From: Vreelandella titanicae BH1
Lineage (GTDB): Bacteria > Pseudomonadota > Gammaproteobacteria > Pseudomonadales > Halomonadaceae
DNA: 64,000 nucleotides
Direction: 5' to 3'
NCBI RefSeq assembly: GCF_000336575.1
Contig: NZ_AOPO01000002.1
Span: 62,006-126,005 of the forward strand
Shown: positions 28,872-39,226 of the stretch, piece by piece
Numbering within the stretch: the stretch's first letter is position 1
Layout: each line of letters begins with the position of its first letter
The notes under the pieces: model-generated
The model's input: only the letters and a program-made list of their open reading frames with translations
Database searches by the model: none
Told to the model about the DNA's origin: nothing
Translations under genes and position numbers: made by a program

Positions 28872-29600
28872 ATGAGTCAAAACACACGGGAATCACTTTC
28901 GGTGTTAATGGATGGCGAGAGTGATGAGCTTGAGCTTCGCCGAGTGTTGAAGGCACTGCCTAATGATGACGATGCCGCAGATACATGGCGCCGATATCAC
29001 CTTGCCCGCAGCATGATGCAGCGTGAGCAGGGCGTTGATGTAAGCGTTGATCTCTCCGCTGGCATTATGGCCAGACTGCGCGAAGAGCCTGCTCCAATGA
29101 CACAAGGTGCCGAGCCTGTAGCTCACCGTACGGGTGGTATTTCGTTCGCCCGCGGCGCTGGCGTTGCTGCTGCAGTGTCACTGATGGTGATCACCGGCGT
29201 TCAGTTCTTTGGCAACGACTCACCCGTTGGCCAGGGCAGTGGTGACATGGCAACGACCGCATCTGGCGCTAATGGCGCTACTCAGGTACAGCCCGTCAAT
29301 TTGGCCTCTCAGCCGGCAGTAGCCTCACGTGCTGATATGCCCATGTTTGAGCCTACGCCGTTTCGGCTTAGCGGTCAGTCGGGTCAGGGCGGTCTGATGA
29401 ATATTAGTGAAACTGGGTTTTCAGCGCAGACGCCTCAGGGAGTGACTGCTTCCCAGGGTACCAATATTGATGTAGATCAGATTGGCTTGCTGCAATCTTA
29501 TTTAGAGCAGCATACTCAGAGCGCTGCTTACGGCAGTGGTGATAGTTGGATGCCATTAATGCGTTCATCTGCAGTGACTGAACCATTAGGTCAGCGCTAA
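28872..29600 (+). CDS. rseA: Anti-sigma factor RseA/MucA
   Basis: 242 residues. The N-terminal cytoplasmic domain (S-L-S-V-L-M-D-G-E-S-D-E-L-E-L-R-R and W-R-R-Y-H-L-A-R-S-M-M, about residues 8-60) is the sigma-binding RseA_N type. A single membrane helix lies near residues 93-113. The periplasmic half is Q/S/G-rich, without strong domain features, as in MucA. It is cleaved under envelope stress to free RpoE. Followed by rseB. Confidence 0.92.
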   Translation: MSQNTRESLSVLMDGESDELELRRVLKALPNDDDAADTWRRYHLARSMMQREQGVDVSVDLSAGIMARLREEPAPMTQGAEPVAHRTGGISFARGAGVAAAVSLMVITGVQFFGNDSPVGQGSGDMATTASGANGATQVQPVNLASQPAVASRADMPMFEPTPFRLSGQSGQGGLMNISETGFSAQTPQGVTASQGTNIDVDQIGLLQSYLEQHTQSAAYGSGDSWMPLMRSSAVTEPLGQR

Positions 29601-29654
29601 GCTGAATGACGTTCTTTTTGACGAAGCCTGTTAAGTGAGTAGGGAGTGCGCGGG

Positions 29655-30695
29655 ATGGGAGTGCGCAACATGATCGTGCCCTGGCGATTAAAGCGTGCCT
29701 GGGTATTGGCAGCAGTAGTTGGTACGCTCTCTTTTCAAGTGCATGCAGAAAACGCCAATAGCTCGTCCGACGTTAGCCAACCGGTTCGTCATGCTGGCTA
29801 CGAGTGCGCGGCGGAATCCGAAGGGCAGCCCAGTAATGCCACGCAGTGGCTTGAGCGTGGTTTGTGGGCTAGCCACTGTTATGCCTTCCAAGCCAGGGCG
29901 GTGGCGATTGATGCTGTTGATGTTCGCACGCTGGCGCTGTCGCATCGCATCCAGAATGGCATTCGGCAGCAGGTGGTTCAGTACCTAGACGGTCCTTCCG
30001 TGAGTATTGAGCGGCGCTCGCCGGTGGGTCGACTGGCTTGGACTGAAGAGCATAGTAATGGGGAGATGCCTACTCCTGCAGGGTGGGCGGCTCATCTTGA
30101 GAAATATTACGCTATTGAGCTTGAGGATGATGCTCGGGTAGCCGGTCGCGATGCCGTTAAACTTATTTTCGAGCCTCGGGATCAATGGCGTTTTTCCCAT
30201 CAGTGGTGGTTAGATCGAGATACCGGCCTACTCCTTAAGCATGTACTCAGTGATCAGCAAGGCAGGATCATTGAAACCTTCCAAATTACCCAGCTCCAAT
30301 CGCCCCAAAAATATACCGGCCGCGTACGAGTGGGCTCGCCCACCGTTATCCTCAACACGCCTTGGCATACCACTTGGTTACCCGACGGCTTTGTTGCGCA
30401 ACCGGTTACTTTTGCCGGCGACGATGTGCATCAGCGTGTTTACAGTGATGGTTTGGCCACCGTAAGTATCTTTGTAGAGCCTCTTGCATCTGAAGCAACC
30501 GTTGCCTTGCAGGAAGGCGTGCAGCAGTTGGGTGTCTCGGCCGTCGCCATTGAGCACACTATCACCGCTGAAGGGCGCTGGCAGTTGGTGGCCATTGGTG
30601 AGCTGCCCGTAGCAACGCTGCAGCGTATTGTTCGCTCAATCACTTTCGACCTGCTAGAAGGTCAATCTCAAGAAAGTGCCGATGAGGCTGAGTAG
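29655..30695 (+). CDS. rseB: Periplasmic sigma-E regulator RseB/MucB
   Basis: 346 residues from ATG 29655 behind AGGGAG; GTG 29646 and ATG 29670 are alternatives. Signal peptide (basic K-R-A-W then hydrophobic to V-H-A-E, about residues 10-31), then the two MucB/RseB domains with W-L-E-R-G, Y-L-D-G-P, E-R-R-S-P, D-T-G-L-L-L-K and Y-S-D-G-L-A-T-V-S-I-F-V-E. It shields RseA from DegS-type cleavage and senses lipid or LPS signals. Full length. Confidence 0.92.
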   Translation: MGVRNMIVPWRLKRAWVLAAVVGTLSFQVHAENANSSSDVSQPVRHAGYECAAESEGQPSNATQWLERGLWASHCYAFQARAVAIDAVDVRTLALSHRIQNGIRQQVVQYLDGPSVSIERRSPVGRLAWTEEHSNGEMPTPAGWAAHLEKYYAIELEDDARVAGRDAVKLIFEPRDQWRFSHQWWLDRDTGLLLKHVLSDQQGRIIETFQITQLQSPQKYTGRVRVGSPTVILNTPWHTTWLPDGFVAQPVTFAGDDVHQRVYSDGLATVSIFVEPLASEATVALQEGVQQLGVSAVAIEHTITAEGRWQLVAIGELPVATLQRIVRSITFDLLEGQSQESADEAE

Positions 30696-30700
30696 ATAAA

Positions 30701-31168
30701 ATGACGACCTCCGCGCCCTGTGGCTCTTTGCTTGGCACCTCTCTGCTTCGTACTGGCACGGTTGTCGACTACACCTCCCAGGGAGTAATCATTGAAATTG
30801 CCGCCCAGCAGAACTGCGAGCAGTGTGCTCAAGGGAGAGGGTGCGGGGTCGGATTGCTGGCGCGCCAGCGCAGCCAACGCATTGCCGTAGCGGTTCCCTC
30901 CAAAACAGATAACGCCGAGCGCAACTATCCATTAGGAAGCCAAGTCACTATCAGCCTGCCGCGTGCCTCTGTCACGTTGCTGGCTTTTTGTGTTTATGGG
31001 CTGCCGCTACTGCTTGCGCTGTTGCTATCCGGGCTGATCGCGCTCGTTAGTACTACGATTTGGCTGGTGCCCCTGAGCTTTTTTATTGCTTTGATGGCCG
31101 GTGCGCTAAGTATTAAATGTCTAATGCGCGGGCGTGGGGAACGCTTTCGCCCACGCTTGGTCAATTAG
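30701..31168 (+). CDS. rseC: RseC/MucC family membrane protein
   Basis: 155 residues, 5 bases after rseB. The N-terminal third has the cysteine cluster C-E-Q-C-A-Q-G-R-G-C-G typical of RseC. Two transmembrane helices follow (about 90-112 and 115-135), then a short basic tail. Modulator of the sigma-E pathway and linked in other species to SoxR reduction; the biochemical role is not settled. Confidence 0.88.
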   Translation: MTTSAPCGSLLGTSLLRTGTVVDYTSQGVIIEIAAQQNCEQCAQGRGCGVGLLARQRSQRIAVAVPSKTDNAERNYPLGSQVTISLPRASVTLLAFCVYGLPLLLALLLSGLIALVSTTIWLVPLSFFIALMAGALSIKCLMRGRGERFRPRLVN

Positions 31169-31249
31169 TTTGTTAATGAGTTCTCCGGTGTCTTGCCGTG
31201 AGTTGTTGATATACCTTCGCTTACTATCACATTAAGTAGGAGCTCTTGC

Positions 31250-32662
31250 ATGAAGCGCTTGATTCTCCCTTCCACGCTTTGGGTTTGTGTGGTGGCATTG
31301 CTGACGTTTGGCCAAGCCGCCAGCGCTCAAAATTTGCCTGATTTCACCGCATTAGTTGAAGACGCTGCCCCTGGGGTGGTGAACATCTCAACCAGTCGAA
31401 CGGTTCAGCGCAGCAGCGCGCCCGGTTTTGGCGGGTTCGGTGGTCAGGAAATCCCCGAGATTTTCCGCCATTTCTTTGGGGATAGCTTTCCAGCGCCCCC
31501 CAGTAATGGTCAGGGACGTACAGAAGAGCGACAGTCTCTAGGCTCGGGGTTCGTCATCAGTGAAGATGGTTATGTAATGACCAACGCGCACGTGGTGCAA
31601 GATGCCGATGAGATCCTTGTGCGGCTCAATGATCGCCGCGAATTGAGAGCAGAAGTGGTTGGTAGCGACCCACAAACCGACGTGGCAGTACTCAAAATTG
31701 ATGCCAATGATCTGCCTACGCTCAATCTAGGTGACTCTGACGAGCTAAAAGTAGGTGAGTGGGTTGCCGCGATTGGCTCTCCTTTCGGTTTCGACCACTC
31801 GGTCACTGCGGGTATCGTCAGTGCGATTAATCGCACCTTGCCGCGGGATGCATATGTGCCCTTTATTCAAACCGATGTGGCAATCAATCCCGGCAACTCC
31901 GGTGGCCCGCTGTTCAACTTAGACGGCGAAGTTGTGGGAATCAACTCGCAAATATTTACCCGTAGCGGCGGCTTTATGGGCGTCTCGTTTGCCATTCCCA
32001 TTAACGTTGCCATGGATGTGGCCGAGCAACTGCGTGAAGGCGGTCGGGTAGACCGTGGTTGGTTGGGCGTCATGATTCAGCCTGTGTCTGATGATCTGGC
32101 CGAGTCGTTCGGTATGGAGAATGCGATTGGCGCCTTGATTGCCGATCTTGATCCAGAAGGCCCAGCGGCCCAGGGTGGACTCCAGGCGGGCGATGTCATT
32201 CTTGAGGTCAATGGTGAAGAGGTTGAGCGCTCAAGCTCGCTGCCGCGACTGATCGGTAAAGGCGCGCCAGGCACCGAGGTGGAACTCACCTTGATGCGTG
32301 ACGGTGAAGAACTGACCGAGTCTGTCGAGTTAGGTAGTTGGCCAGACACTGAGCAGCAGTCGGCACAGGCAGGCAGCAATAACCAAGCGCGTCTTGGCAT
32401 AATGGTCGCTGAAATTGATGACACCATGCGCGAGCAACTGAATGTTCCCGGCGGTGTGATCGTTCGCCAGGTTGAGTCTGGCAGCGTGGCTGCTGAGGCC
32501 GGTATCCGCCCAGGTGATGTGTTAGTGAGCATCGACCACCGCAGCGTTTCCTCCTCAGCTGAGCTGGTAGAGATTGTCGAGGCGTTGCCGACTGATCGCG
32601 CTATTCCAGTTCGTTTGTTCCGCGACGGACGTTCCCTGTTTGTAGCGCTGCGTCTGGAATAA
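31250..32662 (+). CDS. mucD: DegP/MucD-type periplasmic serine protease
   Basis: 470 residues. Signal peptide to about residue 26 (A-S-A-Q). The trypsin-like domain carries a complete triad: H114 in T-N-A-H-V-V, D144 in T-D-V-A-V-L-K, S217 in G-N-S-G-G-P-L. Two PDZ domains follow (about 265-355 and 375-465), each with its G-L-x-G-D-V and G-I-R-P-G-D-V loop. HtrA family; last gene of the rpoE-rseA-rseB-rseC-mucD cluster as in Pseudomonas. It degrades or chaperones misfolded envelope proteins. Preceded by GGAGCTCTTGC. Confidence 0.95.
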   Translation: MKRLILPSTLWVCVVALLTFGQAASAQNLPDFTALVEDAAPGVVNISTSRTVQRSSAPGFGGFGGQEIPEIFRHFFGDSFPAPPSNGQGRTEERQSLGSGFVISEDGYVMTNAHVVQDADEILVRLNDRRELRAEVVGSDPQTDVAVLKIDANDLPTLNLGDSDELKVGEWVAAIGSPFGFDHSVTAGIVSAINRTLPRDAYVPFIQTDVAINPGNSGGPLFNLDGEVVGINSQIFTRSGGFMGVSFAIPINVAMDVAEQLREGGRVDRGWLGVMIQPVSDDLAESFGMENAIGALIADLDPEGPAAQGGLQAGDVILEVNGEEVERSSSLPRLIGKGAPGTEVELTLMRDGEELTESVELGSWPDTEQQSAQAGSNNQARLGIMVAEIDDTMREQLNVPGGVIVRQVESGSVAAEAGIRPGDVLVSIDHRSVSSSAELVEIVEALPTDRAIPVRLFRDGRSLFVALRLE

Positions 32663-32681
32663 CCCGCCTATTTTCACTCCT

Positions 32682-32704
32682 GGTCCGGCGGTTCTCGCCG
32701 GACC
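32682..32704 (+). terminator. Hairpin terminator after mucD
   Basis: GGTCCGGCG (32682-32690), loop GTTCT, CGCCGGACC (32696-32704), a perfect 9-bp GC-rich stem 19 bases after the mucD stop. Only a short, interrupted T stretch follows, so termination may be partial. It marks the border between the stress cluster and lepA. Confidence 0.65.
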
Positions 32705-32857
32705 GCTGTTCCTAGCCTGCGCATATCGCTACAATAGCGGATATCTTTTTGTCGGAAATGGCCCTTATTTTTAAACGGCAGCTGTTTTCGAGCTTTGAAC
32801 TCTCGAAGCGGCCTGCTTATGCGGCCGCTTGCGTACCACTAAGGCAGAACAGACTCG

Positions 32858-34675
32858 ATGTCCCAAGACGTTCCCAACGGAAAGCTTAAGCACATACGCA
32901 ATTTCTCTATTATCGCCCACATCGACCACGGTAAATCGACGCTCTCTGATCGTTTGATTCAGACCTGCGAAGGATTAACCGAGCGTGAGCTAAAAGAGCA
33001 AGTGCTCGACTCCATGGATATCGAGCGCGAGAGAGGCATCACGATTAAGGCGCAGTCGGTCACGCTGGATTACACCGCCGCCGATGGCCAGGTTTACCAA
33101 CTGAACTTTATCGATACGCCAGGGCATGTCGACTTCTCCTATGAAGTGTCGCGTTCGCTCTACGCCTGCGAAGGGGCATTGCTGGTTGTTGATGCTGCAC
33201 AAGGTGTTGAAGCCCAGTCGGTGGCCAACTGTTATACCGCTATCGAACAGGGACTAGAAGTTCTGCCGGTACTCAACAAAATCGATTTGCCTCAGGCGGA
33301 TTGCGACAAGGTTTCCCAGGAGATTGAAGAGATTATCGGCCTGGATGCCACCGACGCCTGCCAGGTCTCGGCCAAAAGTGGCTTGGGCATTGATGCCTTG
33401 CTAGAGCGCTTGGTGCGCGATATTCCGCCGCCCAAGGGCGACCCGGAAGCGCCGCTGCAAGCGCTCATTATCGACTCCTGGTTTGATAACTACCTTGGGG
33501 TAGTTTCGCTGGTTCGTCTGTTTGATGGCACGCTGCGCAAAGGCGATAAGATCCGTATTAAATCGACGGGCCGCGATTGGGGCACCACTGAGGTGGGGAT
33601 TTTCACCCCGCAGCGTAAGCAGACCGGGATTCTGCGTGCCGGGGAAGTCGGCTTTATTGTCGCGGGTATCAAAGAAATCCACGGCGCACCGGTGGGCGAT
33701 ACCATTACCCACACCAAGACGCCAGATGTCGCGCGTCTGCCTGGCTTCCAAAAAGTAAAACCGCAGGTGTATGCCGGTATGTTCCCGGTCAGTGCGGATG
33801 ATTATGAAGACTTTCGTGATGCGCTAGAGAAGCTGGCGCTTAACGATGCCTCGCTTGCCTATGAACCGGAAAATTCTGATGCCCTTGGCTTTGGCTTCCG
33901 GGTGGGGTTTCTGGGCACGCTGCACATGGAAATCGTCCAGGAGCGTCTGGAGCGTGAGTATAATATCGATCTGCTCACTACCGCTCCCACGGTTGTCTAT
34001 GAACTAGCGATGAAAAATGGCGACATCACCTACGTCTCCAACCCCTCAAAGCTTCCCGATATGGCTGACGTGGATGAAATGCGTGAGCCAGTGGTGCGCG
34101 CCAGCATTCTGGTTCCCCAGGAGTATGTGGGTAACGTGATCACCGAGTGTGAGCAGCGCCGAGGCACGCAACTGGATATGCAGTTTCTGGGTAACCAAAT
34201 CCAGTTGGCCTATGAATTGCCCATGTCTGAGGTGGTCATGGACTTCTTTGACCGCCTGAAATCGATCTCCAAGGGGTACGCTTCGCTAGAGTACAACTTC
34301 GAGCGTTTTGAAATGGCCAAGTTGGTGCGTCTTGACGTACTTATTAATGGCGACAAAGTTGACGCGCTAGCGGTGATTATCCACCGTGATCACGCCCACC
34401 ATCGTGGTCGTTTGTTAGTGGAAAAAATGAAAGAGCTGATTCCACGGCAGATGTTTGATGTGGCGATTCAGGCGGCTATTGGTGGTCAAGTGGTGGCACG
34501 TTCCACCGTGAAAGCGCTGCGTAAAAACGTGACGGCCAAGTGTTACGGCGGCGATGTCAGCCGTAAGAAGAAACTGCTTGAGAAACAGAAAGCGGGTAAG
34601 AAACGCATGAAACAGGTGGGGCGTGTGGAAATTCCCCAGGATGCCTTCCTTGCTGTGCTCAAGGTTAACGACTAG
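32858..34675 (+). CDS. lepA: Elongation factor 4 (back-translocating GTPase LepA)
   Basis: 605 residues, standard length. G1 [10 protein letters not shown] near residue 20, G3 D-T-P-G-H-V-D-F, G4 N-K-I-D, and the LepA-specific C-terminal domain with basic [17 protein letters not shown] near the end. Ribosome-bound GTPase. Immediately followed by lepB, as in most gammaproteobacteria. Confidence 0.97.
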   Translation: MSQDVPNGKLKHIRNFSIIAHIDHGKSTLSDRLIQTCEGLTERELKEQVLDSMDIERERGITIKAQSVTLDYTAADGQVYQLNFIDTPGHVDFSYEVSRSLYACEGALLVVDAAQGVEAQSVANCYTAIEQGLEVLPVLNKIDLPQADCDKVSQEIEEIIGLDATDACQVSAKSGLGIDALLERLVRDIPPPKGDPEAPLQALIIDSWFDNYLGVVSLVRLFDGTLRKGDKIRIKSTGRDWGTTEVGIFTPQRKQTGILRAGEVGFIVAGIKEIHGAPVGDTITHTKTPDVARLPGFQKVKPQVYAGMFPVSADDYEDFRDALEKLALNDASLAYEPENSDALGFGFRVGFLGTLHMEIVQERLEREYNIDLLTTAPTVVYELAMKNGDITYVSNPSKLPDMADVDEMREPVVRASILVPQEYVGNVITECEQRRGTQLDMQFLGNQIQLAYELPMSEVVMDFFDRLKSISKGYASLEYNFERFEMAKLVRLDVLINGDKVDALAVIIHRDHAHHRGRLLVEKMKELIPRQMFDVAIQAAIGGQVVARSTVKALRKNVTAKCYGGDVSRKKKLLEKQKAGKKRMKQVGRVEIPQDAFLAVLKVND

Positions 34676-34690
34676 GAAAGAACACCACTC

Positions 34691-35494
34691 ATGGATTTTT
34701 CATTACTGCTGGTACTTGCCGTTGCGCTTTCGGGCGTTATTTACCTGTTGGACGTGTGGCTATTAAAGCCCAAGCGCCGCCAACGCTTCGCCGCCGCAGA
34801 GGCCAATACCCAGGAAGGGCTGGATCCAGTTACCAGCGAAAAGCTACTTAAAGAGCCGTGGCCGGTTGACTACGCCCGTTCATTTTTCCCGGTGCTGCTG
34901 GTGGTGTTGGTGGTGCGTAGTTTTATCATTGAGCCTTTTCAGATCCCCTCTGGCTCAATGCGGCCTACGCTTGAAGTGGGCGACTTTATTCTGGTCAACA
35001 AATTTGCCTACGGCTTACGCTTACCGGTAGTCAACACCCGCTTTCTCGAAGTCGATGATCCTGAGCGTGGCGATGTGATGGTGTTTCGTTTCCCCGACGA
35101 GCCTTCGGTGAACTTCATCAAGCGAGTGGTCGGTATGCCAGGGGATCATATCCGCTATGAGGGAAAGCAGCTTTACGTTAACGGCGAACCGGTGGCCAAA
35201 GAGCTGATCGAGGATGGGCCCGATGGTTCGCCCCAGCAGCTATTGTTAGAAGAGCGCCTTGGCGACACCGAGCACTTTATTTATAACAACCCGCGAGACC
35301 CTGGCCCGCAAATGCGTGAAGTGGAGGTTCCTGAAGGGCACTATTTCATGATGGGGGACAACCGTGACCACTCCAACGACAGCCGCTATTGGGGCTTCGT
35401 GCCGGAAGAGAACATTGTGGGCCGCGCCTTTGCGGTGTGGATGCACTGGGATGGCGGGTTGCCAAGTTTTACCAGCGTGCGGCGCATTGAATGA
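34691..35494 (+). CDS. lepB: Signal peptidase I
   Basis: 267 residues. Two N-terminal transmembrane segments (about 3-20 and 60-78) anchor the periplasmic protease. Catalytic serine in S-G-S-M-R-P-T-L (near residue 93) and lysine in F-I-K-R-V-V-G-M-P-G-D (near residue 146); late boxes M-M-G-D-N-R-D-H-S-N-D-S-R-Y-W-G. Removes signal peptides from exported proteins. 15 bases after lepA. Confidence 0.97.
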   Translation: MDFSLLLVLAVALSGVIYLLDVWLLKPKRRQRFAAAEANTQEGLDPVTSEKLLKEPWPVDYARSFFPVLLVVLVVRSFIIEPFQIPSGSMRPTLEVGDFILVNKFAYGLRLPVVNTRFLEVDDPERGDVMVFRFPDEPSVNFIKRVVGMPGDHIRYEGKQLYVNGEPVAKELIEDGPDGSPQQLLLEERLGDTEHFIYNNPRDPGPQMREVEVPEGHYFMMGDNRDHSNDSRYWGFVPEENIVGRAFAVWMHWDGGLPSFTSVRRIE

Positions 35495-35561
35495 AGACGC
35501 TGCGTGTGCTGAATTTAGTCAGTTATGTCACTTTAGTTAACGTCAATGACGTAGGAGAGCT

Positions 35562-36254
35562 GTGAGTAATTCCTTGAACGCTTTTTGCCGACGAATCGGT
35601 CATACCTTTGGCGACGATACGCTACTGGAATTGGCCTTGACCCACCGCAGCTTCGGTGGTCGTAACAATGAGCGCCTGGAGTTTCTAGGTGACTCCATCG
35701 TCAACTTTGTCATCGCCGAGGCGCTGTTTCAGCGCTTTCCTCAGGCCCGTGAAGGACAGCTTTCGCGCCTGCGCGCGCGACTGGTGAAAGGACAAACCCT
35801 GGCGGAACTGGCCCGTGAAATGGAGTTCGGTGAATGCTTGCGGCTAGGTTCCGGCGAGATGAAAAGTGGCGGGCATCGTCGTGAATCGATCTTGGCGGAT
35901 GCGGTCGAAGCCATTATTGGCGCTATCTATCTGGATGCTGGGATGGATGTGGTGCGCAACCGGGTGTTGGACTGGTACGCGGAAAGGCTGGGTAATATCT
36001 CTTTACAAGATACCCAAAAAGATCCCAAAACACGGTTGCAGGAGTTTTTGCAGTCGCGTCAAGCCGCGTTGCCGCGCTATGAAGTTGTCTGCGTAAAGGG
36101 CGAGGCGCATGCCCAGACCTTTACCGTGGAGTGCTACATTGACCTGTTGGCTGAGCATACCACTGGTAAAGGCCCAAGCCGCCGTCATGCTGAACAGCAG
36201 GCGGCAGAAGAAGCGCTGTCGTACCTCGAAAAAAGCCCTGGAGATAAATCATGA
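35562..36254 (+). CDS. rnc: Ribonuclease III
   Basis: 230 residues from GTG 35562 (GGAGAG at 35553-35558). The RNase III signature [10 protein letters not shown] is near residue 37, with the second acidic cluster [11 protein letters not shown] double-stranded-RNA-binding domain follows at 155-225 ([11 protein letters not shown] and [10 protein letters not shown]). Processes rRNA and mRNA. Overlaps era by 4 bases. Confidence 0.97.
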   Translation: MSNSLNAFCRRIGHTFGDDTLLELALTHRSFGGRNNERLEFLGDSIVNFVIAEALFQRFPQAREGQLSRLRARLVKGQTLAELAREMEFGECLRLGSGEMKSGGHRRESILADAVEAIIGAIYLDAGMDVVRNRVLDWYAERLGNISLQDTQKDPKTRLQEFLQSRQAALPRYEVVCVKGEAHAQTFTVECYIDLLAEHTTGKGPSRRHAEQQAAEEALSYLEKSPGDKS

Positions 36255-37150
36255 GCCAAACCTGCGGATTCGTTGCTATCGTCGGCCGACCCAACGTGGG
36301 CAAATCGACCCTCATGAACCGTATTCTGGGGCAGAAAATATCGATTACCTCACGGCGACCACAAACCACGCGCCACCAGGTCATGGGTATTAAAACGGTT
36401 GATGAGACGCAGTTCATCTATGTTGATACGCCGGGCATGCACATCATGTCCAAGGATCGTAATAAAGCGATCAACCGCTTTATGAACCAGGCGGCTACCC
36501 AGGCCCTGCGTGATGTGGACTGCGTAGTATTTATTATCGACCGCACCCGCTGGACGGAAGAAGACCAGGCGGTGTTGAAGCGCCTGGAGCACGTAAAAGC
36601 GCCGGTGATTTTGGCGGTTAATAAAGTCGATCGTCTGGGCGAAAAGGGCGATTTGCTGCCTTGGCTGGCGGATGTCGGTGCTCGCCGCGACTTCGCCGCT
36701 ATCGTGCCGATTTCAGCCAAGCACGGCACTCAGGTCGATACTCTGGAAGAGGAAGTGGCCAAACACCTGCCTGAAAGTGTCCACTTCTTCCCTGAAGACC
36801 AGATTACCGATAAAAGCCTGCGCTTTATGGCCGCTGAGCTGGTGCGTGAAAAAGTGATGCGCCAGCTGGGCGATGAGCTGCCTTACCAGATGACCGTTGA
36901 AATTGAAGAGTTCCGCGAGACAGAGCGTGTAACGCATATCAGCGCGCTTATTCTCGTTGAGCGCCAAGGCCAAAAAGTCATTTTAATTGGTGAAAACGGC
37001 GATCGTCTCAAGAGCATTGGTCGTGAAGCGCGCCTGGATATGGAGCGCGCCCTGGGTACCAAAGTGATGCTCAATTTATGGGTGAAAGTAAAACGCGGCT
37101 GGTCGGATGACGAGCGCGCCTTGAAAAGCTTGGGTTACGACCTCGATTGA
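36251..37150 (+). CDS. era: GTPase Era
   Basis: 299 residues. G motifs: [12 protein letters not shown] near the start, D-T-P-G-M-H, N-K-V-D. C-terminal KH domain with [11 protein letters not shown]. Binds the 3' end of 16S rRNA and assists 30S assembly. ATGA overlap with rnc; recO follows with 8 bases between the stop and its ATG. Confidence 0.97.
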   Translation: MSQTCGFVAIVGRPNVGKSTLMNRILGQKISITSRRPQTTRHQVMGIKTVDETQFIYVDTPGMHIMSKDRNKAINRFMNQAATQALRDVDCVVFIIDRTRWTEEDQAVLKRLEHVKAPVILAVNKVDRLGEKGDLLPWLADVGARRDFAAIVPISAKHGTQVDTLEEEVAKHLPESVHFFPEDQITDKSLRFMAAELVREKVMRQLGDELPYQMTVEIEEFRETERVTHISALILVERQGQKVILIGENGDRLKSIGREARLDMERALGTKVMLNLWVKVKRGWSDDERALKSLGYDLD

Positions 37151-37158
37151 AGGTAGCG

Positions 37159-37854
37159 ATGTCGCCAGAGCCGGCTTTTTTGCTCCACCGTCGGCCTTAT
37201 CGTGAAACCAGTGCGCTGGTGGATCTATTAACGCTTGATCACGGCAGAGTGCGTGCTGTGGCCCATGGTGGGCAAAGGCCCGGTTCTAAATCGCGCCAAC
37301 GCCTGCAGCCGTTTACGCCACTGTTCGTGATCTGGCAGGGCAGCCGCGATTTAAAGCGGCTAACGTTGATGGAGTCTCGCGGCCAGACGGCGCTGTTGGC
37401 CGGGGAGGGGTTGCTGTGCGGGCTTTACGCCAATGAGATCGCCACCCGGCTGCTGCCGTTAGAACTGCCGGCGCCTGACGTTTTTGCGTTTTATACCGCG
37501 CTACTGGAAGCACTGCCAGCGCCAGCGGAGCGCGCATTGGCGCTGCGCCGCTATGAGTGGGCGCTGCTAGAGGCGCTCGAGGCCACGCCGCAGTTTGCGA
37601 CACCAGAAGGTAGCGTTTTGGATCCTCAGCTCCGCTACCGTTTTGACACCGCCAGCCGGGCATTCATACCTGCTGAGCGTGGCCTCGACGGCAGAACGTT
37701 ACGTTACATTGAGCAGGGTGATTGGCAACATGAAGGCCTTGCCAATGCATTAAAGGTAGTAATGCGAGCGGCGCTGGCACCCCATCTTGGCACCACCGTT
37801 TTGCGTTCGCGAGAACTGATGCTCGATTTAGCTCGGCGTCGTCATCGTCCCTGA
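37159..37854 (+). CDS. recO: DNA repair protein RecO
   Basis: 231 residues from ATG 37159, which has GAAGG upstream; a TTG at 37147 overlapping era is possible but has no ribosome site. N-terminal OB fold ([21 protein letters not shown]) and an alpha-helical C-terminal domain. Loads RecA at gaps with RecR. Lacks the zinc-binding cysteines seen in some RecO proteins, as usual for gammaproteobacteria. Confidence 0.94.
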   Translation: MSPEPAFLLHRRPYRETSALVDLLTLDHGRVRAVAHGGQRPGSKSRQRLQPFTPLFVIWQGSRDLKRLTLMESRGQTALLAGEGLLCGLYANEIATRLLPLELPAPDVFAFYTALLEALPAPAERALALRRYEWALLEALEATPQFATPEGSVLDPQLRYRFDTASRAFIPAERGLDGRTLRYIEQGDWQHEGLANALKVVMRAALAPHLGTTVLRSRELMLDLARRRHRP

Positions 37855-37907
37855 TTTTTGAATTTCCTGTTCACATACTCTTACCTTATTGTTGCGCTGG
37901 AGGAACT

Positions 37908-38732
37908 ATGCACCCCCCACGGATACTGTTAGGCGTCAATATTGATCACATTGCGACACTTCGCCAAGCCCGAGGTACTCGCTACCCTGACCCCGTGCAG
38001 GCGGCACTAGTTGCGGAAGAGGCGGGTGCCGATGGCATTACGGTGCATTTGCGTGAAGACCGGCGTCATATTCAGCCCCGCGATGTACGCATTCTGGCCG
38101 AAATGCTTAATACGCGCATGAACCTGGAAATGGCTGTTACTGAAGAGATGCTGGCGCTGGCCGAAGAAGTGCGCCCCGCCCATGTCTGTTTAGTGCCTGA
38201 GAAGCGCGAAGAGCTGACCACCGAAGGCGGTCTTGACGTTGTCGGCGGCTTTGATGCCATTGCCAGCGCTTGCCAACGGCTAAGTGCGGCGGGTTGCGAT
38301 GTATCCCTGTTTATCGACCCTGACGTGGAGCAGATTGAGGCTGCTCAGCGCGCCGGTGCACCGACGATTGAACTGCACACGGGCGCTTACGCAGAAGCGC
38401 GTCCCGGCAGCGATGCAGCGAATGCAGAGTATCATCGCTTAACGACTGCAGCGACTCACGCTATCTCGCTGGGTTTAGTGGTCAATGCCGGTCACGGCTT
38501 GCATTACCATAACGTTGAAGCGATTGCGGCTCTGCCGGGCGTTAACGAGCTCAATATCGGCCATGCCATTATTGCCCGTGCGCTGTTTGTGGGCCTCAAA
38601 GAGGCCGTTCAGGAGATGAAACGCTTGATCATCGCTGGCCAAGAGGCGGGCTTAATGGCGGCTCTCGATGCTCACGATCATGAGCATGACAACCACTCTG
38701 AGCATGTTCATAATGGCTGCTGCGGGCACTGA
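37908..38732 (+). CDS. pdxJ: Pyridoxine 5'-phosphate synthase with His-rich tail
   Basis: 274 residues; the enzyme proper fills about the first 245, with [16 protein letters not shown] at the N terminus, [23 protein letters not shown] and V-N-A-G-H-G-L. It condenses 1-deoxyxylulose 5-phosphate with 3-amino-2-oxopropyl phosphate to make PNP. The last 20 or so residues carry seven histidines and a C-C pair ([12 protein letters not shown] then G-C-C-G-H), absent from E. coli PdxJ, and look like a metal-binding extension. Confidence 0.95.
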   Translation: MHPPRILLGVNIDHIATLRQARGTRYPDPVQAALVAEEAGADGITVHLREDRRHIQPRDVRILAEMLNTRMNLEMAVTEEMLALAEEVRPAHVCLVPEKREELTTEGGLDVVGGFDAIASACQRLSAAGCDVSLFIDPDVEQIEAAQRAGAPTIELHTGAYAEARPGSDAANAEYHRLTTAATHAISLGLVVNAGHGLHYHNVEAIAALPGVNELNIGHAIIARALFVGLKEAVQEMKRLIIAGQEAGLMAALDAHDHEHDNHSEHVHNGCCGH

Positions 38733-38765
38733 TCAGAGGTTGTCTATTCAGAGGTTTTTAAGGCG

Positions 38766-39143
38766 ATGATTGTGGGAATTGGCTCGGATATTGCCCGTGT
38801 GGAGCGTTTTACACGGGCCATGAAACGGCACGGGCCACGCTTTGCTGAGCGGATTTTAGGCCCCGATGAGCAGGCGCTTTGGCTACACAAAGCCCAACCT
38901 GCGGCGTTTCTGGCTAAGCGTTTTGCTGCCAAAGAGGCTTTTGTAAAAGCGCTGGGTTTAGGCCTGCGCCAAGGACTGCAGTGGGGGGACATTCAGGTGT
39001 TGAACGATGCCTTGGGTAAGCCCTATTTCCTGCTTAATGGCGAAGCCGAGCGGCTATTGCAAGCGGCGGGTGTCACCGCTAGCCACGTTACCCTGAGCGA
39101 TGAAGCCGAGTATGCGGTAGCTTTTGTGGTGTTAGAGCGTTAA
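38766..39143 (+). CDS. acpS: Holo-[acyl-carrier-protein] synthase
   Basis: 125 residues. I-G-S-D-I-A-R-V-E-R at the N terminus and F-A-A-K-E-A-F-V-K-A-L-G near residue 56 form the magnesium and CoA site. Transfers phosphopantetheine to ACP. 33 bases after pdxJ, its usual partner. The 83 bases after it hold nothing notable. Confidence 0.95.
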   Translation: MIVGIGSDIARVERFTRAMKRHGPRFAERILGPDEQALWLHKAQPAAFLAKRFAAKEAFVKALGLGLRQGLQWGDIQVLNDALGKPYFLLNGEAERLLQAAGVTASHVTLSDEAEYAVAFVVLER

Positions 39144-39226
39144 CAGCTCGCCGCCAGATCAGCCAATGCTGGGGTCATGTCATTTATTCCAAGCATCTAA
39201 TGGGCAACGCCTTGAAGCCTGTTCAA

